From: Citrifermentans bemidjiense Bem
Lineage (GTDB): Bacteria; Desulfobacterota; Desulfuromonadia; Geobacterales; Geobacteraceae
Reading direction: 5' to 3'
NCBI RefSeq assembly: GCF_000020725.1
Contig: NC_011146.1
Location: 124,001-188,000 of the forward strand
DNA length: 64,000 nucleotides
Shown here: one piece after another, positions 36,955 to 46,630 of the stretch
Layout: each line of letters begins with the position of its first letter
Position numbering within the stretch: the stretch's first letter is position 1
The notes under the pieces: model-generated
Database searches by the model: none
The model's input: the letters and a program-made list of their open reading frames with translations, nothing else
Told to the model about the DNA's origin: nothing
Made by a program: the position numbers and the translations under genes

Positions 36955-39939
36955 ATGGCAGAGAATTATAAGCCGGCTGCGAGAATCCCGACGGCCACCT
37001 ACCGGCTGCAGTTCAACGCCGGGTTCACCTTCGCGGACGCCACCAGGATCATCGGATACCTGAACGATCTTGGGATTAGCGACGTCTACGCCTCCTCGTA
37101 CCTGGCTGCCAAGGAAGGAAGCGTTCACGGCTACGACGTGGTGAACCAGACCGTGCTGAACAAGGAAGTTGGGGACGAGCAGAGCCACCTCGCCATGGTG
37201 GAGGAGCTCAAGCGGCACGGGATGGGGCATATCCTGGACTTCGTACCCAACCACATGTGCATCGAGAGTGGTGAGAACCTCTGGTGGATGGACGTCCTCG
37301 AAAACGGGATGAGCTCCCCCTACGCGCACTTCTTCGATATCGATTGGGAGCCGGTAAAAAAGGAGCTGACCGGGAAGGTGCTGCTGCCGCTTCTGGGGGA
37401 TCAGTACGGCAAGGTGTTGGAAAGCGGCGGATTGCAGCTCATTTTCAAGGAGGGTGCCTTCTTCGTCCAGGTCTACGCGCTGCAGATCCCGCTGGAGCCT
37501 AGGAGCTACCTGCAGATCCTCCAGTACCGGCTGGACGCGTTGAAGGAGAAGTTCCCGGCCGAGGCGGCGCCGGTCGAGGAACTTTTGAGCATCGAGACGG
37601 CGCTGCAGCACCTGCCGCTGGCGACCGAGCAGGACCCGGAGAAGATGGGCGAGCGGCACCGCGAGAAGGAGATCATCAAAAAGAGGCTCTGGCAGCTTTG
37701 CCATGAGTCGCCGGAGGTGGCCGCCTTCATCGCGGACAACGTGAAGAGCTTCAATGGCAGCAAGGGGGACCCGCGCAGCTTCGATCTTATGGACAAACTC
37801 TTGCGGGACCAGGCGTACCGCCTCTCCTACTGGCGGGTGGCTACGGAGGAGATCAACTACCGGCGCTTCTTCGACATCAACGGCCTTGCCGCCATCAGGA
37901 TGGAAGACCAGGCGGTGTACGACCTGACCCACACGCTCTTGTTCCGGCTGATCCGGGAGGGGAAGGTCACCGGCGTCCGCATCGACCACGTGGACGGGCT
38001 CTACGATCCCGTTTCCTATCTGCAGAACCTCCAGAAAAGCAGTTACTTCCAGTTGCGGCAGGCAGGCTCCACGTTTCCCGCGGATAACGGGGAGGAGAAG
38101 AAAGAGGCGCTCGAGAAGGAATATAACGCGCTCCTGGAGACGGACCCCTGCTACAAGCCTTTCTACGCAGTGGTGGAGAAGATCCTGATGAAGGGGGAAC
38201 TGCTCCCCGACCAGTGGCCGGTCTTCGGGACCACGGGGTACGACTTTTTGAACAGCTTGAACGGCATCTTCGTGGCCACCGAGAAGGCGAAGCAGATGGA
38301 CCGACTCTACGACCGGTTCGTGAAGTGGGGGGGAGATTTCCCTGATCTCGTCTACGAAAAGAAGAAGCTGGTGATGCAGGTATCGCTCTCCGGCGAGAGG
38401 AACATGCTGGCGCACCAGTTGAACAACATCGCCGAGCAGGATCGGCTCACCCGCGACTTCACCCTGAACAGCCTGGCCCGCGCCATCAGCGAGGTCATCG
38501 CCTGTTTCCCGGTGTACCGCACCTACGCCAACTCGGCCTCCGTGCGCGACAAGGACGTGCAGTACATCGAGGCGGCCGTATATAAGGCCAAGCGGCGCAA
38601 CCCGGCCATCAGCGGCTCCGTGTTTGACTTCGTGAGGGACGTGCTCTTGTTGAAATCGCCGGAGCGTGCGACCGAGAACGACCGCCGCGCCTGGCTCTAC
38701 TTCGCCATGCGTTTCCAACAGATAACCGGGCCGGTGATGGCCAAAGGGCTCGAGGACACAGCCTTCTACGTCTATAACCGGCTGGTTTCGTTGAACGACG
38801 TCGGGGGGATGCCCGGGAAGTTCGGCACCACCCTCGAGGCGTTCCACGGCCAGAATCTCGACCGTAACAAGACCTTTCCCCACGCCATGATCGCCACCGC
38901 TACCCACGACTCCAAGCGCGGCGAGGACGTACGCACCAGGATCGATGCGCTATCCGAGATCCCGGAGCTCTGGCAGAAGTCCGTGGTCAGGTGGAGCCGG
39001 TTCAACAAGGGGAAGAGCACCTCCATTGAGAACCAGCCGGTGCCCGACCGCAACGAGGAGTACCTCCTGTACCAGATCCTTCTGGGGGTCTGGCCGGCAG
39101 GCGAGATGGACCAGGAAGAGTACAAGAGCCTCAAGGGGAGGGTCCGGGACTACATGGTCAAGGCGCTCCGGGAGGCCAAGGTCAACACCAGTTGGGTGAG
39201 CCCGAACACCGCCTACGAGGAAGGGGTGACCTCGTTCGTGGACCGGATCCTGGAGCCGGGGCCGGAAAACGTGTTTCTGCGCGAGTTCCTGCCGCTGCAA
39301 AGGCGGTTGGCGCGCTGCGGCATCTTCAGCTCGCTTTCGCAGACCTTCCTGAAGATGGTCTCCCCCGGGGTTCCGGACTTCTACCAGGGGACCGAGCTCT
39401 TCGAGTTCACCCTGGTCGACCCGGACAACCGCCGCCAGGTCGATTACGGCAAGAGGGTTGAGCTGCTCGCCGACCTCAAGGCGCGCGAGGCTGAAACGGG
39501 TCCGGAAGCGCTCTGCCGCGAACTGATGGGGAAGGCGAAAGACGGCAGGATCAAGCTCTATCTCATCTACCGGGTCTTGAACTACCGCAGGAGCAACCGC
39601 GGCCCCTTCGAAGGGGGGGAGTACCTGCCGCTGGAGGCAAAGGGGACGCGGGAGCGGCACATCTGCGCCTTCGCCCGCAAGGGGAAGGAAAAGACCGTGA
39701 TAGCCGCCGCCGCGCGGCTGGTGGCGACCCTGATGCCGGCGGAGGGAAGCCTCCCCTTGGGGGAGGAGGCCTGGCAGGACACGGTCCTGGTACTGCCGGA
39801 AGGGTGCGGCGGCAGGTTCAGGAACATCGTCAACGGCGAGGAACTGGAGGCGCAGGAACAGGGAGGGGAGCAGGTGATCCCGCTGGCGCGGCTCTTCGGG
39901 CAGGTGAGCGTGGCGCTCTTGGAGTCCGCCTCCGCGTAA
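36955..39939 (+). CDS. treY: malto-oligosyltrehalose synthase
   Basis: The 994-residue GH13 enzyme turns the reducing end of a malto-oligosaccharide into trehalose. Signature blocks include IPTATYRLQFNAGFTFADA, GISDVYASSYLAAKEGSVHG, ILDFVPNHM, VTGVRIDHVDGLYDP (nucleophile Asp), VVEKILMKGELLP (acid/base Glu) and TATHDSKRGEDVRTRI. The length is at the upper end for TreY. It works in sequence with TreZ, encoded two genes upstream. Confidence 0.95.
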   Translation: MAENYKPAARIPTATYRLQFNAGFTFADATRIIGYLNDLGISDVYASSYLAAKEGSVHGYDVVNQTVLNKEVGDEQSHLAMVEELKRHGMGHILDFVPNHMCIESGENLWWMDVLENGMSSPYAHFFDIDWEPVKKELTGKVLLPLLGDQYGKVLESGGLQLIFKEGAFFVQVYALQIPLEPRSYLQILQYRLDALKEKFPAEAAPVEELLSIETALQHLPLATEQDPEKMGERHREKEIIKKRLWQLCHESPEVAAFIADNVKSFNGSKGDPRSFDLMDKLLRDQAYRLSYWRVATEEINYRRFFDINGLAAIRMEDQAVYDLTHTLLFRLIREGKVTGVRIDHVDGLYDPVSYLQNLQKSSYFQLRQAGSTFPADNGEEKKEALEKEYNALLETDPCYKPFYAVVEKILMKGELLPDQWPVFGTTGYDFLNSLNGIFVATEKAKQMDRLYDRFVKWGGDFPDLVYEKKKLVMQVSLSGERNMLAHQLNNIAEQDRLTRDFTLNSLARAISEVIACFPVYRTYANSASVRDKDVQYIEAAVYKAKRRNPAISGSVFDFVRDVLLLKSPERATENDRRAWLYFAMRFQQITGPVMAKGLEDTAFYVYNRLVSLNDVGGMPGKFGTTLEAFHGQNLDRNKTFPHAMIATATHDSKRGEDVRTRIDALSEIPELWQKSVVRWSRFNKGKSTSIENQPVPDRNEEYLLYQILLGVWPAGEMDQEEYKSLKGRVRDYMVKALREAKVNTSWVSPNTAYEEGVTSFVDRILEPGPENVFLREFLPLQRRLARCGIFSSLSQTFLKMVSPGVPDFYQGTELFEFTLVDPDNRRQVDYGKRVELLADLKAREAETGPEALCRELMGKAKDGRIKLYLIYRVLNYRRSNRGPFEGGEYLPLEAKGTRERHICAFARKGKEKTVIAAAARLVATLMPAEGSLPLGEEAWQDTVLVLPEGCGGRFRNIVNGEELEAQEQGGEQVIPLARLFGQVSVALLESASA

Positions 39940-39979
39940 AGCTACGGCGGACAAGCCCGCTCCGCATAAGGGAGAAGCT

Positions 39980-41962
39980 ATGGAAGGCAGAGCGCGGATA
40001 GCGATAGAGGGGGTCCACCCGCAGATCGATTGTGGCCGGTTCGCCGTGCAGCGGGTAACGGGCGACGAGATGGCGGTGCAGGCGGACATCTTCAGCGACG
40101 GCCACGAAGAGGTGGTGGCCATGCTGCTCTACCGCCGCCAGGGGGATGAAGTGTGGCAGGAGACCCAGATGCAGCGCCTGGAGAACGACCGCTGGCAGGG
40201 GAGCTTCAAGCTCGGGGAACCGGGGTTCTACGAGTACAGCCTCCTCGGCTGGGTGGACCATTTCCGCACCTGGCAGCGCGACCTGCAGAAAAGGTTCGAG
40301 GCGGGGCAGGATGTCTCGGTCGACTTGAAGATCGGCAGCAGCATCCTGTCGCAGGCGGCCAAGGAGGCGAAGGAGCCGGACGACGCGAAGCTGCGCCAGG
40401 CGGTGGAAGCGCTGAACCAGGAACCGGAGCTGGAAGGGGCGGTGGCGCTCGGACTCGACAGCCGGCTTGCCGATCTGGTCAGCACCTGCTGCGCCCGCGG
40501 CCTCGCCACCCGCTACCACAAGGATCTTGTGGTCCGGGTGGACCGGAAAAAGGCGCTCTTCAGCAGCTGGTACGAACTCTTCCCGCGCTCCCTGGGGGGA
40601 GCGGAAGGGAGGCACGGCACGCTGAAGGACTGCATCGCGATCCTCCCAGACATCGCTGAGCTTGGCTTCGACGTGCTCTATCTCCCCCCCATTCACCCCA
40701 TCGGCACCAGCAAGAGAAAGGGGAAGGCGAACCAGGTCGAGGCGGAGCCCGGGGACCCGGGGAGCCCCTGGGCCATCGGCTCGCCTGAGGGTGGGCACAA
40801 GTCTATACATCCCGAACTGGGAACACTGGAGGATTTCCAGGCCCTGGTCCTCGAAGCGGATCGGCACGGCATCGAGATCGCCCTCGACATCGCCTTCCAG
40901 TGCTCGCCGGACCACCCCTACCTGAAGGAGCATCCCGAATGGTTTCTCTGGAGGCCGGACGGCACGGTCCAGTACGCGGAGAACCCTCCCAAGAAATACC
41001 AGGACATCGTCCCGTTCAACTTCGAGACGCCGCAGTGGCAGGAGCTTTGGGAGGAGCTGAAGAGCATCTTCTTCTTCTGGATGGACCGGGGGGTGCGCAT
41101 CTTCCGGGTGGACAACCCGCACACGAAGCCCTTTCCCATGTGGGAATGGATCATCGCCAAGGCGAGGGAGAAGGATCCAAACGTCATCTTCCTCGCCGAG
41201 GCGTTCACCAGGCAAAAGATCATGTACCGGCTGGCGAAGCTCGGCTTCTCGCAGTCCTACAGCTATTTCGCCTGGCGCAACAGCAAGCGGGAGCTGACCG
41301 AGTACCTGACGGAGTTGACCCGAAGCGACGCGAAGGAGTTCATGCGCCCCAACTTCTGGCCCAACACCCCGGACATCCTGACCGAGTACCTGCAGTACGG
41401 GGGCCGTGCCGCTTTCATGATCCGGGTGACGCTGGCGGCGACGCTTTCCTCCAACTTCGGCATATACGGCCCGGCGTTCGAGCTCTGCATCCCGACGGCG
41501 GAGGCCGCCGGATCCGAGGAATACAAGGACGCCGAGAAGTACGAGATCCGCCCATGGGACCGCAAGGGGCCCGGGAACATCAGGGAGCTGATCTCCAAGC
41601 TGAACCGGATCCGGCGCGAGTATTCGGCGCTGCAGGAGACCTGCAACGTGCAGTTCCTGGAGTCCGACAGCGACAGCGTGCTCTTTTTCGTGAAGACCTC
41701 CGGTAAGCCGGGCGCCTCGCTCCTGGTCGCCGTGAACCTCGACCCTTTCCGGGTCCGCAGCGCGAAACTGCGCCTGCCGCTGGGGCTTCTCGGTGTCCTG
41801 TCCGGACAGTCGTACCTGTTGCACGACCTCTTGAACGGCGAGCGCTCCATCTGGCAGGGGGAGTGGGCCAGCGTAACCCTCGACCCGCAGCTGGCGCCGG
41901 CAGGGATCTTCCGCCTCAGCACCTGGCTCCGCAAGGAATCCGACTTCGATTACTACTTATAG
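39980..41962 (+). CDS. glgE: alpha-1,4-glucan:maltose-1-phosphate maltosyltransferase GlgE
   Basis: The 660-residue protein has the GlgE layout: an N-terminal DUF3416 domain (residues 1-200; PQIDCGRFAVQRVTGDEMAV), then a GH13_3 barrel with FDVLYLPPIHPIGTSKRKGK, GVRIFRVDNPHTKPFPMWEW (nucleophile Asp) and VIFLAEAFTRQKIMYRLAKL (acid/base Glu). It extends alpha-1,4-glucan with maltose-1-phosphate, which the downstream TreS-maltokinase can supply from trehalose. The spacer after treY is 40 bases. Confidence 0.95.
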   Translation: MEGRARIAIEGVHPQIDCGRFAVQRVTGDEMAVQADIFSDGHEEVVAMLLYRRQGDEVWQETQMQRLENDRWQGSFKLGEPGFYEYSLLGWVDHFRTWQRDLQKRFEAGQDVSVDLKIGSSILSQAAKEAKEPDDAKLRQAVEALNQEPELEGAVALGLDSRLADLVSTCCARGLATRYHKDLVVRVDRKKALFSSWYELFPRSLGGAEGRHGTLKDCIAILPDIAELGFDVLYLPPIHPIGTSKRKGKANQVEAEPGDPGSPWAIGSPEGGHKSIHPELGTLEDFQALVLEADRHGIEIALDIAFQCSPDHPYLKEHPEWFLWRPDGTVQYAENPPKKYQDIVPFNFETPQWQELWEELKSIFFFWMDRGVRIFRVDNPHTKPFPMWEWIIAKAREKDPNVIFLAEAFTRQKIMYRLAKLGFSQSYSYFAWRNSKRELTEYLTELTRSDAKEFMRPNFWPNTPDILTEYLQYGGRAAFMIRVTLAATLSSNFGIYGPAFELCIPTAEAAGSEEYKDAEKYEIRPWDRKGPGNIRELISKLNRIRREYSALQETCNVQFLESDSDSVLFFVKTSGKPGASLLVAVNLDPFRVRSAKLRLPLGLLGVLSGQSYLLHDLLNGERSIWQGEWASVTLDPQLAPAGIFRLSTWLRKESDFDYYL

Positions 41963-42050
41963 CAGGCGGCGATTCTGTCCCGCTAACATCGAGTCCCCCT
42001 TGCCCTGTGGAAGCGGCAGGGCGGATCACTCACCTACCTATCAACGACTC

Positions 42051-42073
42051 CCCCCTCCACTTGCGGGAGGGGG
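42051..42073. repeat. GC-rich hairpin repeat, copy between glgE and treS
   Basis: CCCCCTCC...CTTGC...GGGAGGGGG, nearly the same as at 18239-18263. It lies in a 190-base gap inside an otherwise compact operon and could alter mRNA stability. Confidence 0.6.
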
Positions 42074-42155
42074 CGCGGGGGTGGGGGAAGGTGCCACGTC
42101 ATAGGCTGGTGGCTTCACCGCCGGTCCCTCCGAAGTAACTAAAAGGGGTAAAGCC

Positions 42156-45100
42156 ATGCCACAGCGCAGCGACAAAAACCCGCTCTGGTTCAAGGACGCC
42201 ATCGTCTACGAGGTGCACATCAGGAGTTTTTGCGACAGCAACGGGGACGGCATCGGAGACTTCCGGGGGCTGTTGCAAAAACTCCCCTACCTGCGCGACC
42301 TGGGGATCACCGCCATCTGGGTGCTCCCCTTCTATCCCTCTCCCCTGAAGGACGACGGCTACGACATCGCCGACTACCGCAGCGTTCACCCGGACTACGG
42401 CACCCTGCGCGATTTTCAGGACTTCCTGAAGGGTGCCCACGCCCTCGGCATGCGGGTCATCACCGAGCTGGTCTTAAACCACACCTCGGACCAGCACCCC
42501 TGGTTCCAGAAATCCCGCACCTCGAAGCCGGGCTCCCCCTGGCGCGACTTTTACGTCTGGTCCGACACCCCCGACAAGTACCTGGACGCCCGCATCATCT
42601 TCAAGGATTTCGAGGTCTCCAACTGGACCCGCGATCCCGTCGCCAAGAGCTACTTCTGGCACCGGTTCTATTCGCACCAGCCCGACCTCAACTACGACAA
42701 TCCCCGGGTGCACGAGGCGATGTTCCGGGTCATCGACTTCTGGCTGGGGATGGGGGTGGACGGCCTCAGGCTCGACGCCGTCCCCTACCTCTACGAGCGT
42801 GAGGGGACCAACTGCGAGAACCTGCCGGAAACCTACGAGTTCCTGAAGAAGCTGCGCGCCTACATCGACGCCAAGTACCCGGACCGGATGCTCCTGGCCG
42901 AGGCCAACCAATGGCCGGAGGACGCAGCCTCCTATTTCGGGGGGGGAGCCGCCTGCCAGATGTGCTTCCATTTCCCGCTCATGCCCCGCATGTTCATGGC
43001 GCTGCAGATGGAGGATTCCTTCCCCATCATCAACATCCTGCAGCAGACCCCGGTCATACCGCAGCAGTGCCAGTGGGCGCTCTTCCTAAGAAACCACGAC
43101 GAGCTCACCCTGGAGATGGTGACCGACGAGGAGCGGGACTACATGTACCGGATCTACGCACGCGACCCGAGGGCGCGCATCAACCTGGGGATCCGGCGCC
43201 GGCTGGCGCCGCTCATGGGGGACGACCGGCGCAAGATAGAGCTGATGAACGTCCTTCTTTTCTGCCTTCCCGGCACCCCCATCATCTACTACGGCGACGA
43301 GATCGGCATGGGGGACAACTATTATCTCGGCGACCGCAACGGGGTGCGCACGCCGATGCAATGGAGCCCGGACCGAAACGCCGGCTTCTCCCCGGTGAAC
43401 CCGCAAAAGCTCTACCTCCCCGCCATCATCGACCCGGAGTACCACTACGAGGCGCGCAACGTCGAGAACCAGGCGAAGAACCCCTCTTCGCTTCTTTGGT
43501 GGATGAAGCGGATGATCGATCTGAGGAAGCGGTTCAAGGCCTTCGGCTGGGGGAGCGTCGAGTTCATGCCGATTGAGAACTCCAAGGTGCTGGCCATGGT
43601 CAGGAAATATGAGGATCAGTCCATCGTGGTGCTGATCAACCTATCCCGTTCCACGCAGTTCGTGCAGGTGAACCAGCCGCGCTTCGCCGGCTTTTATCCC
43701 GAGGAGATGTTCAGCCGCAACCGGTTCCCGGTCATCAAGGACTCCCCTTATGGCGTCATCCTGGGAGCTTACGATTACCACCTTCTGCTCATGAAGGACG
43801 GAAGCGAAGAGGTCAAGCCTCGGGAGGAGGGGGTGCTGGAAGAGGTTCCGGTCACCGGCAGCTGGGAAAACGTGCTGAGGTCGGCGGGGCTCAGGCAGCT
43901 GGAACAGTCGGTCCTTCCCGAATACCTGAAGAGGTCCCGCTGGTTCCAGGGGAAGAGCCGGATCATGGTCCGCTTTTCGGTGATGGAGAAGGTACCCGTC
44001 CCGGTCAACAGCTCCTCGGTCATCCTCACGCTTTTGGAGGTGAGCTACAGCGAGGGGGCGCCGGAGACCTACCTGCTGCCGCTGCATTTCGTCCCCATGG
44101 ACGGCGGAGGCGAAGGGATCCTTACCGAGACGCCGGCCGCCGTCGTCTGCAAGCTGCGCATCGGCGACAAGGTCGGAGTCCTCTACGACGGCACCTACAA
44201 CTCTCACTTCCGCTGGTCGCTTTTCGAGATGATCTGGCGCCGCAAGGCGATCCGCACCGACGGGGGGAGGCTCTCCGGGCGCCCGGCCGGCGGGATGGGC
44301 GCGCTCATGGAAGGGAAGGAGCCTCCGTTCGTCTCCCAGGTGGGGAAATCGGAGCAGAGCAACACCTCGATGCTCTTCGACAAGCACTTCTTCCTGAAGC
44401 TGTACCGGCGCCTGGAGGAGGGGGCGCATCCGGAAGTGGAGATCGGGAGGTTCCTCTCGGACCGGATCCATTTCCAGCACGTGGCGCCCCTGGCCGGGAC
44501 CATCGAGTACCGGCGACCCGGGCTGGAGCCGGTGGCTATCGGGATGCTGCAGGCCTTCGTCCCCAACCAGGGGGATGCCTGGGCCTTCACCCTCGGGGAA
44601 GCGGGGCAGTTCATCGATCGTGTGCTGGCCCATCGCGAGGAGGCGAAGGAATCTGGGACTCCCGCCGTCGCCCAACCGGACACCGCGGCCACCGGCTTCT
44701 CCACCGTGCTGCATGATCTGATCCAGGGGTTGTACCCGGAGATGGTGGCCCTGATCGGAAAGCGCACGGCGGAGCTGCACCTGGCCCTTTCCTCCCGCAG
44801 CGACGACCCCTCCTTCGCGCCCGAACCCTTTGCGCTTCTTTACCAGCGCTCGGTGTACCAGTCGATGCGCAGCCGCACCAGGAAGGTCTTCGACCTCTTA
44901 CGCCGGAACCTGGGCCGGCTTCCCCAAGAACTAGTGCCGGAGGCCGAGGCGCTTCTGGGGATGGAACCGGAGGTGCAGGGAGCCCTGCAGAAGTTCACCG
45001 CCAGCAAGTTTTCGGCGATGAAGACGCGGGTGCATGGCGACTACCATCTGGGGCAACTCCTCTACACCGGAGACGATTTCCTGATCATGGACTTCGAAGG

Positions 45101-45506
45101 GGAACCGGTGAAATCCCTGGGAGAGCGCCGGATCAAGCAGTCGCCGCTCAGGGACGTGGCGGGGATGATGCGCTCCTTCGAGTATGCCGCCCACGCCGTG
45201 CTCATGCAGAGGCCCCAGGTCCGGGAAGAGGACGTAGCCTTCCTGCTCCCCTGGATCCAGGCTTGGTGCCGGTACAACTCCGCCCTTTTCCTCGCCTCCT
45301 ACCAAAAGGGGGTGGAAGGTTGCAACTTCATGCCGGACCACCCGCAGGACGTGGAGACGATGCTGCGCTGCTTCATGCTGGACAAGGCAATCTACGAACT
45401 GGGGTACGAACTGAACAACCGCCCGCACTGGGTCTCGATACCGCTGCGGGGCATTGTGAACCTGCTGGCGTCGGAAAAGAGCGGTCCCAAGCTGGGGGGG
45501 CAATGA
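42156..45506 (+). CDS. treS: maltose alpha-D-glucosyltransferase/trehalose synthase fused to maltokinase (TreS-Mak)
   Basis: Residues 1 to about 560 are TreS, a GH13 enzyme that interconverts trehalose and maltose (NPLWFKDAIVYEVHIRSFCD, GVDGLRLDAVPYLYEREGTN nucleophile, RMLLAEANQWPED, LFLRNHDELTLEMVTDEERD). Residues about 590-1116 are maltokinase, with VHGDYHLGQLLYTGDDFLIM and DFEGEPVKSLGERRIKQSP as phosphotransferase catalytic and metal-binding motifs. The fusion makes maltose-1-phosphate for GlgE from trehalose plus ATP, and is a known arrangement. Last gene of the operon; a palindromic repeat follows. Confidence 0.96.
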   Translation: MPQRSDKNPLWFKDAIVYEVHIRSFCDSNGDGIGDFRGLLQKLPYLRDLGITAIWVLPFYPSPLKDDGYDIADYRSVHPDYGTLRDFQDFLKGAHALGMRVITELVLNHTSDQHPWFQKSRTSKPGSPWRDFYVWSDTPDKYLDARIIFKDFEVSNWTRDPVAKSYFWHRFYSHQPDLNYDNPRVHEAMFRVIDFWLGMGVDGLRLDAVPYLYEREGTNCENLPETYEFLKKLRAYIDAKYPDRMLLAEANQWPEDAASYFGGGAACQMCFHFPLMPRMFMALQMEDSFPIINILQQTPVIPQQCQWALFLRNHDELTLEMVTDEERDYMYRIYARDPRARINLGIRRRLAPLMGDDRRKIELMNVLLFCLPGTPIIYYGDEIGMGDNYYLGDRNGVRTPMQWSPDRNAGFSPVNPQKLYLPAIIDPEYHYEARNVENQAKNPSSLLWWMKRMIDLRKRFKAFGWGSVEFMPIENSKVLAMVRKYEDQSIVVLINLSRSTQFVQVNQPRFAGFYPEEMFSRNRFPVIKDSPYGVILGAYDYHLLLMKDGSEEVKPREEGVLEEVPVTGSWENVLRSAGLRQLEQSVLPEYLKRSRWFQGKSRIMVRFSVMEKVPVPVNSSSVILTLLEVSYSEGAPETYLLPLHFVPMDGGGEGILTETPAAVVCKLRIGDKVGVLYDGTYNSHFRWSLFEMIWRRKAIRTDGGRLSGRPAGGMGALMEGKEPPFVSQVGKSEQSNTSMLFDKHFFLKLYRRLEEGAHPEVEIGRFLSDRIHFQHVAPLAGTIEYRRPGLEPVAIGMLQAFVPNQGDAWAFTLGEAGQFIDRVLAHREEAKESGTPAVAQPDTAATGFSTVLHDLIQGLYPEMVALIGKRTAELHLALSSRSDDPSFAPEPFALLYQRSVYQSMRSRTRKVFDLLRRNLGRLPQELVPEAEALLGMEPEVQGALQKFTASKFSAMKTRVHGDYHLGQLLYTGDDFLIMDFEGEPVKSLGERRIKQSPLRDVAGMMRSFEYAAHAVLMQRPQVREEDVAFLLPWIQAWCRYNSALFLASYQKGVEGCNFMPDHPQDVETMLRCFMLDKAIYELGYELNNRPHWVSIPLRGIVNLLASEKSGPKLGGQ

Positions 45507-45543
45507 TGTTCGCCCCGCCCCCTCCAGGGGGAGGAGCCGCAGC

Positions 45544-45593
45544 AAAAGGGGACAGGCTACTTTTTCAATCAAAAAGCAGCCTGTCCCCTTTTT
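45544..45593. repeat. dispersed palindrome (GGGGACAGGCTAC element), copy 1; terminator of treS
   Basis: 22-base arms starting AAAAGGGGACAGGCT pair with one mismatch around a 5-base loop and end in a T-run, so it probably serves as terminator for treS. The same core recurs at 49661-49709. Confidence 0.85.
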
Positions 45594-45629
45594 ACAGTGC
45601 GCCGTGCGCTGGGCTTATTCACCGCGGTG

Positions 45630-46580
45630 CTAGCGCTTCTGGTCCTTTTCTTCCTTCATCTCTTCGTTCACGTCCTCGCGCGGATCGCTCACCTCTCCCG
45701 CCACCTTCTCACCCGGTTTCTTCCCTTCCGCAGAGCTGTGCTCGATCACCGAATTGACCACGGCGCCCGCCAGGATGATGAGCCCGGTCAGGTAAAGCCA
45801 GAGCAGCAGCACGATCACCGCGCCGATACTGCCGTAGGTCTTGTCGTAGGAGCCGAAGTTGTTGATGTAATACGAAAACGCCAGGGACATCAGGATCCAG
45901 CTCGGGATGGCGATCACGGCGCCGGGGCTGATCCAGACCCATTGGTGCTCGACGTCGGGGGTGAAGTAGTAAATGACCGCGACGGCGAGGACGAGGACGA
46001 ACAGGGTGACCGGCACCAGGGCGGCGAACCATGCCACCTTGAACGCCCCGCCGAAGTTGATCAGGCCGGCTACGTAGTCGCCGATCTGGTTGCCGAACAT
46101 GAGCGCCGCCATGGCAACGAGGAACAGCACCGACAGCCCGATCACCAGCCCGATGGCGATCAGGCGCACCTTCCAGAAGGGGCGCCCTTCCTTGACGTCG
46201 TAGAGGTTGTTCATGGCGTCCATGACGGAAACGATAGCGTTGGAGGAGGCCCAGAGTGCAAGGACGATCCCCATGGAGAGGAGCCCTTGCTTCTTGTTGG
46301 TGAACAGCGCCTGGATGTTGTCCTCGATCAGCGTGAAAGTTTCGCCGGGAAGAACCCTGGAGGCGTTGTCCAGCACGTAATCCAGTAGGTGCGGGATCGG
46401 CAGGTAGGCGATCAGCGTGGTCAGGAAGAGGAGGAATGGAAAGGAGGCGAACAGGAAGTAGTACGCCATGGCGGCGGCGTGCTCCGGGCAGTCCTCTTCC
46501 GAGAATTTCTTGAAGGCCCGTTTGGCCAGTTCCTTGTAGCTCGTGTCGCCCAGCTTGAAGTATCTGCGCAGTGAGAACAT
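45630..46580 (-). CDS. YihY/BrkB family membrane protein
   Basis: A 316-residue protein with six TM helices. PEHAAAMAYYFLFASFPFLL (residues 29-48), LLSMGIVLALWASSNAIVSV, MDAMNNLYDVKEGRPFWKVR and YGSIGAVIVLLLWLYLTGLI match the YihY/BrkB family of inner membrane proteins, which have no settled function (RNase BN was an early misassignment). The C-terminus is charged (EEMKEEKDQKR). AAGGAGCC precedes the ATG. It is the last of a run of minus-strand genes. Confidence 0.92.
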   Translation of the reverse strand: MFSLRRYFKLGDTSYKELAKRAFKKFSEEDCPEHAAAMAYYFLFASFPFLLFLTTLIAYLPIPHLLDYVLDNASRVLPGETFTLIEDNIQALFTNKKQGLLSMGIVLALWASSNAIVSVMDAMNNLYDVKEGRPFWKVRLIAIGLVIGLSVLFLVAMAALMFGNQIGDYVAGLINFGGAFKVAWFAALVPVTLFVLVLAVAVIYYFTPDVEHQWVWISPGAVIAIPSWILMSLAFSYYINNFGSYDKTYGSIGAVIVLLLWLYLTGLIILAGAVVNSVIEHSSAEGKKPGEKVAGEVSDPREDVNEEMKEEKDQKR

Positions 46581-46630
46581 GGTCGGCTCCTTGACGTGGT
46601 CACCCTGCCACCTTGCGAGGCAAGGGTTAG

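Noticed and set aside
34447-38907. A 1486-codon open frame on the minus strand opposite the GH57 and treY genes
   Set aside because: It is a shadow produced by high GC content; the plus-strand genes have clear family motifs and ribosome binding sites.
45597-46388. A plus-strand open frame opposite the BrkB gene
   Set aside because: Composition is Asp/His/Gly-rich shadow sequence; the minus-strand gene has TM helices and family motifs.
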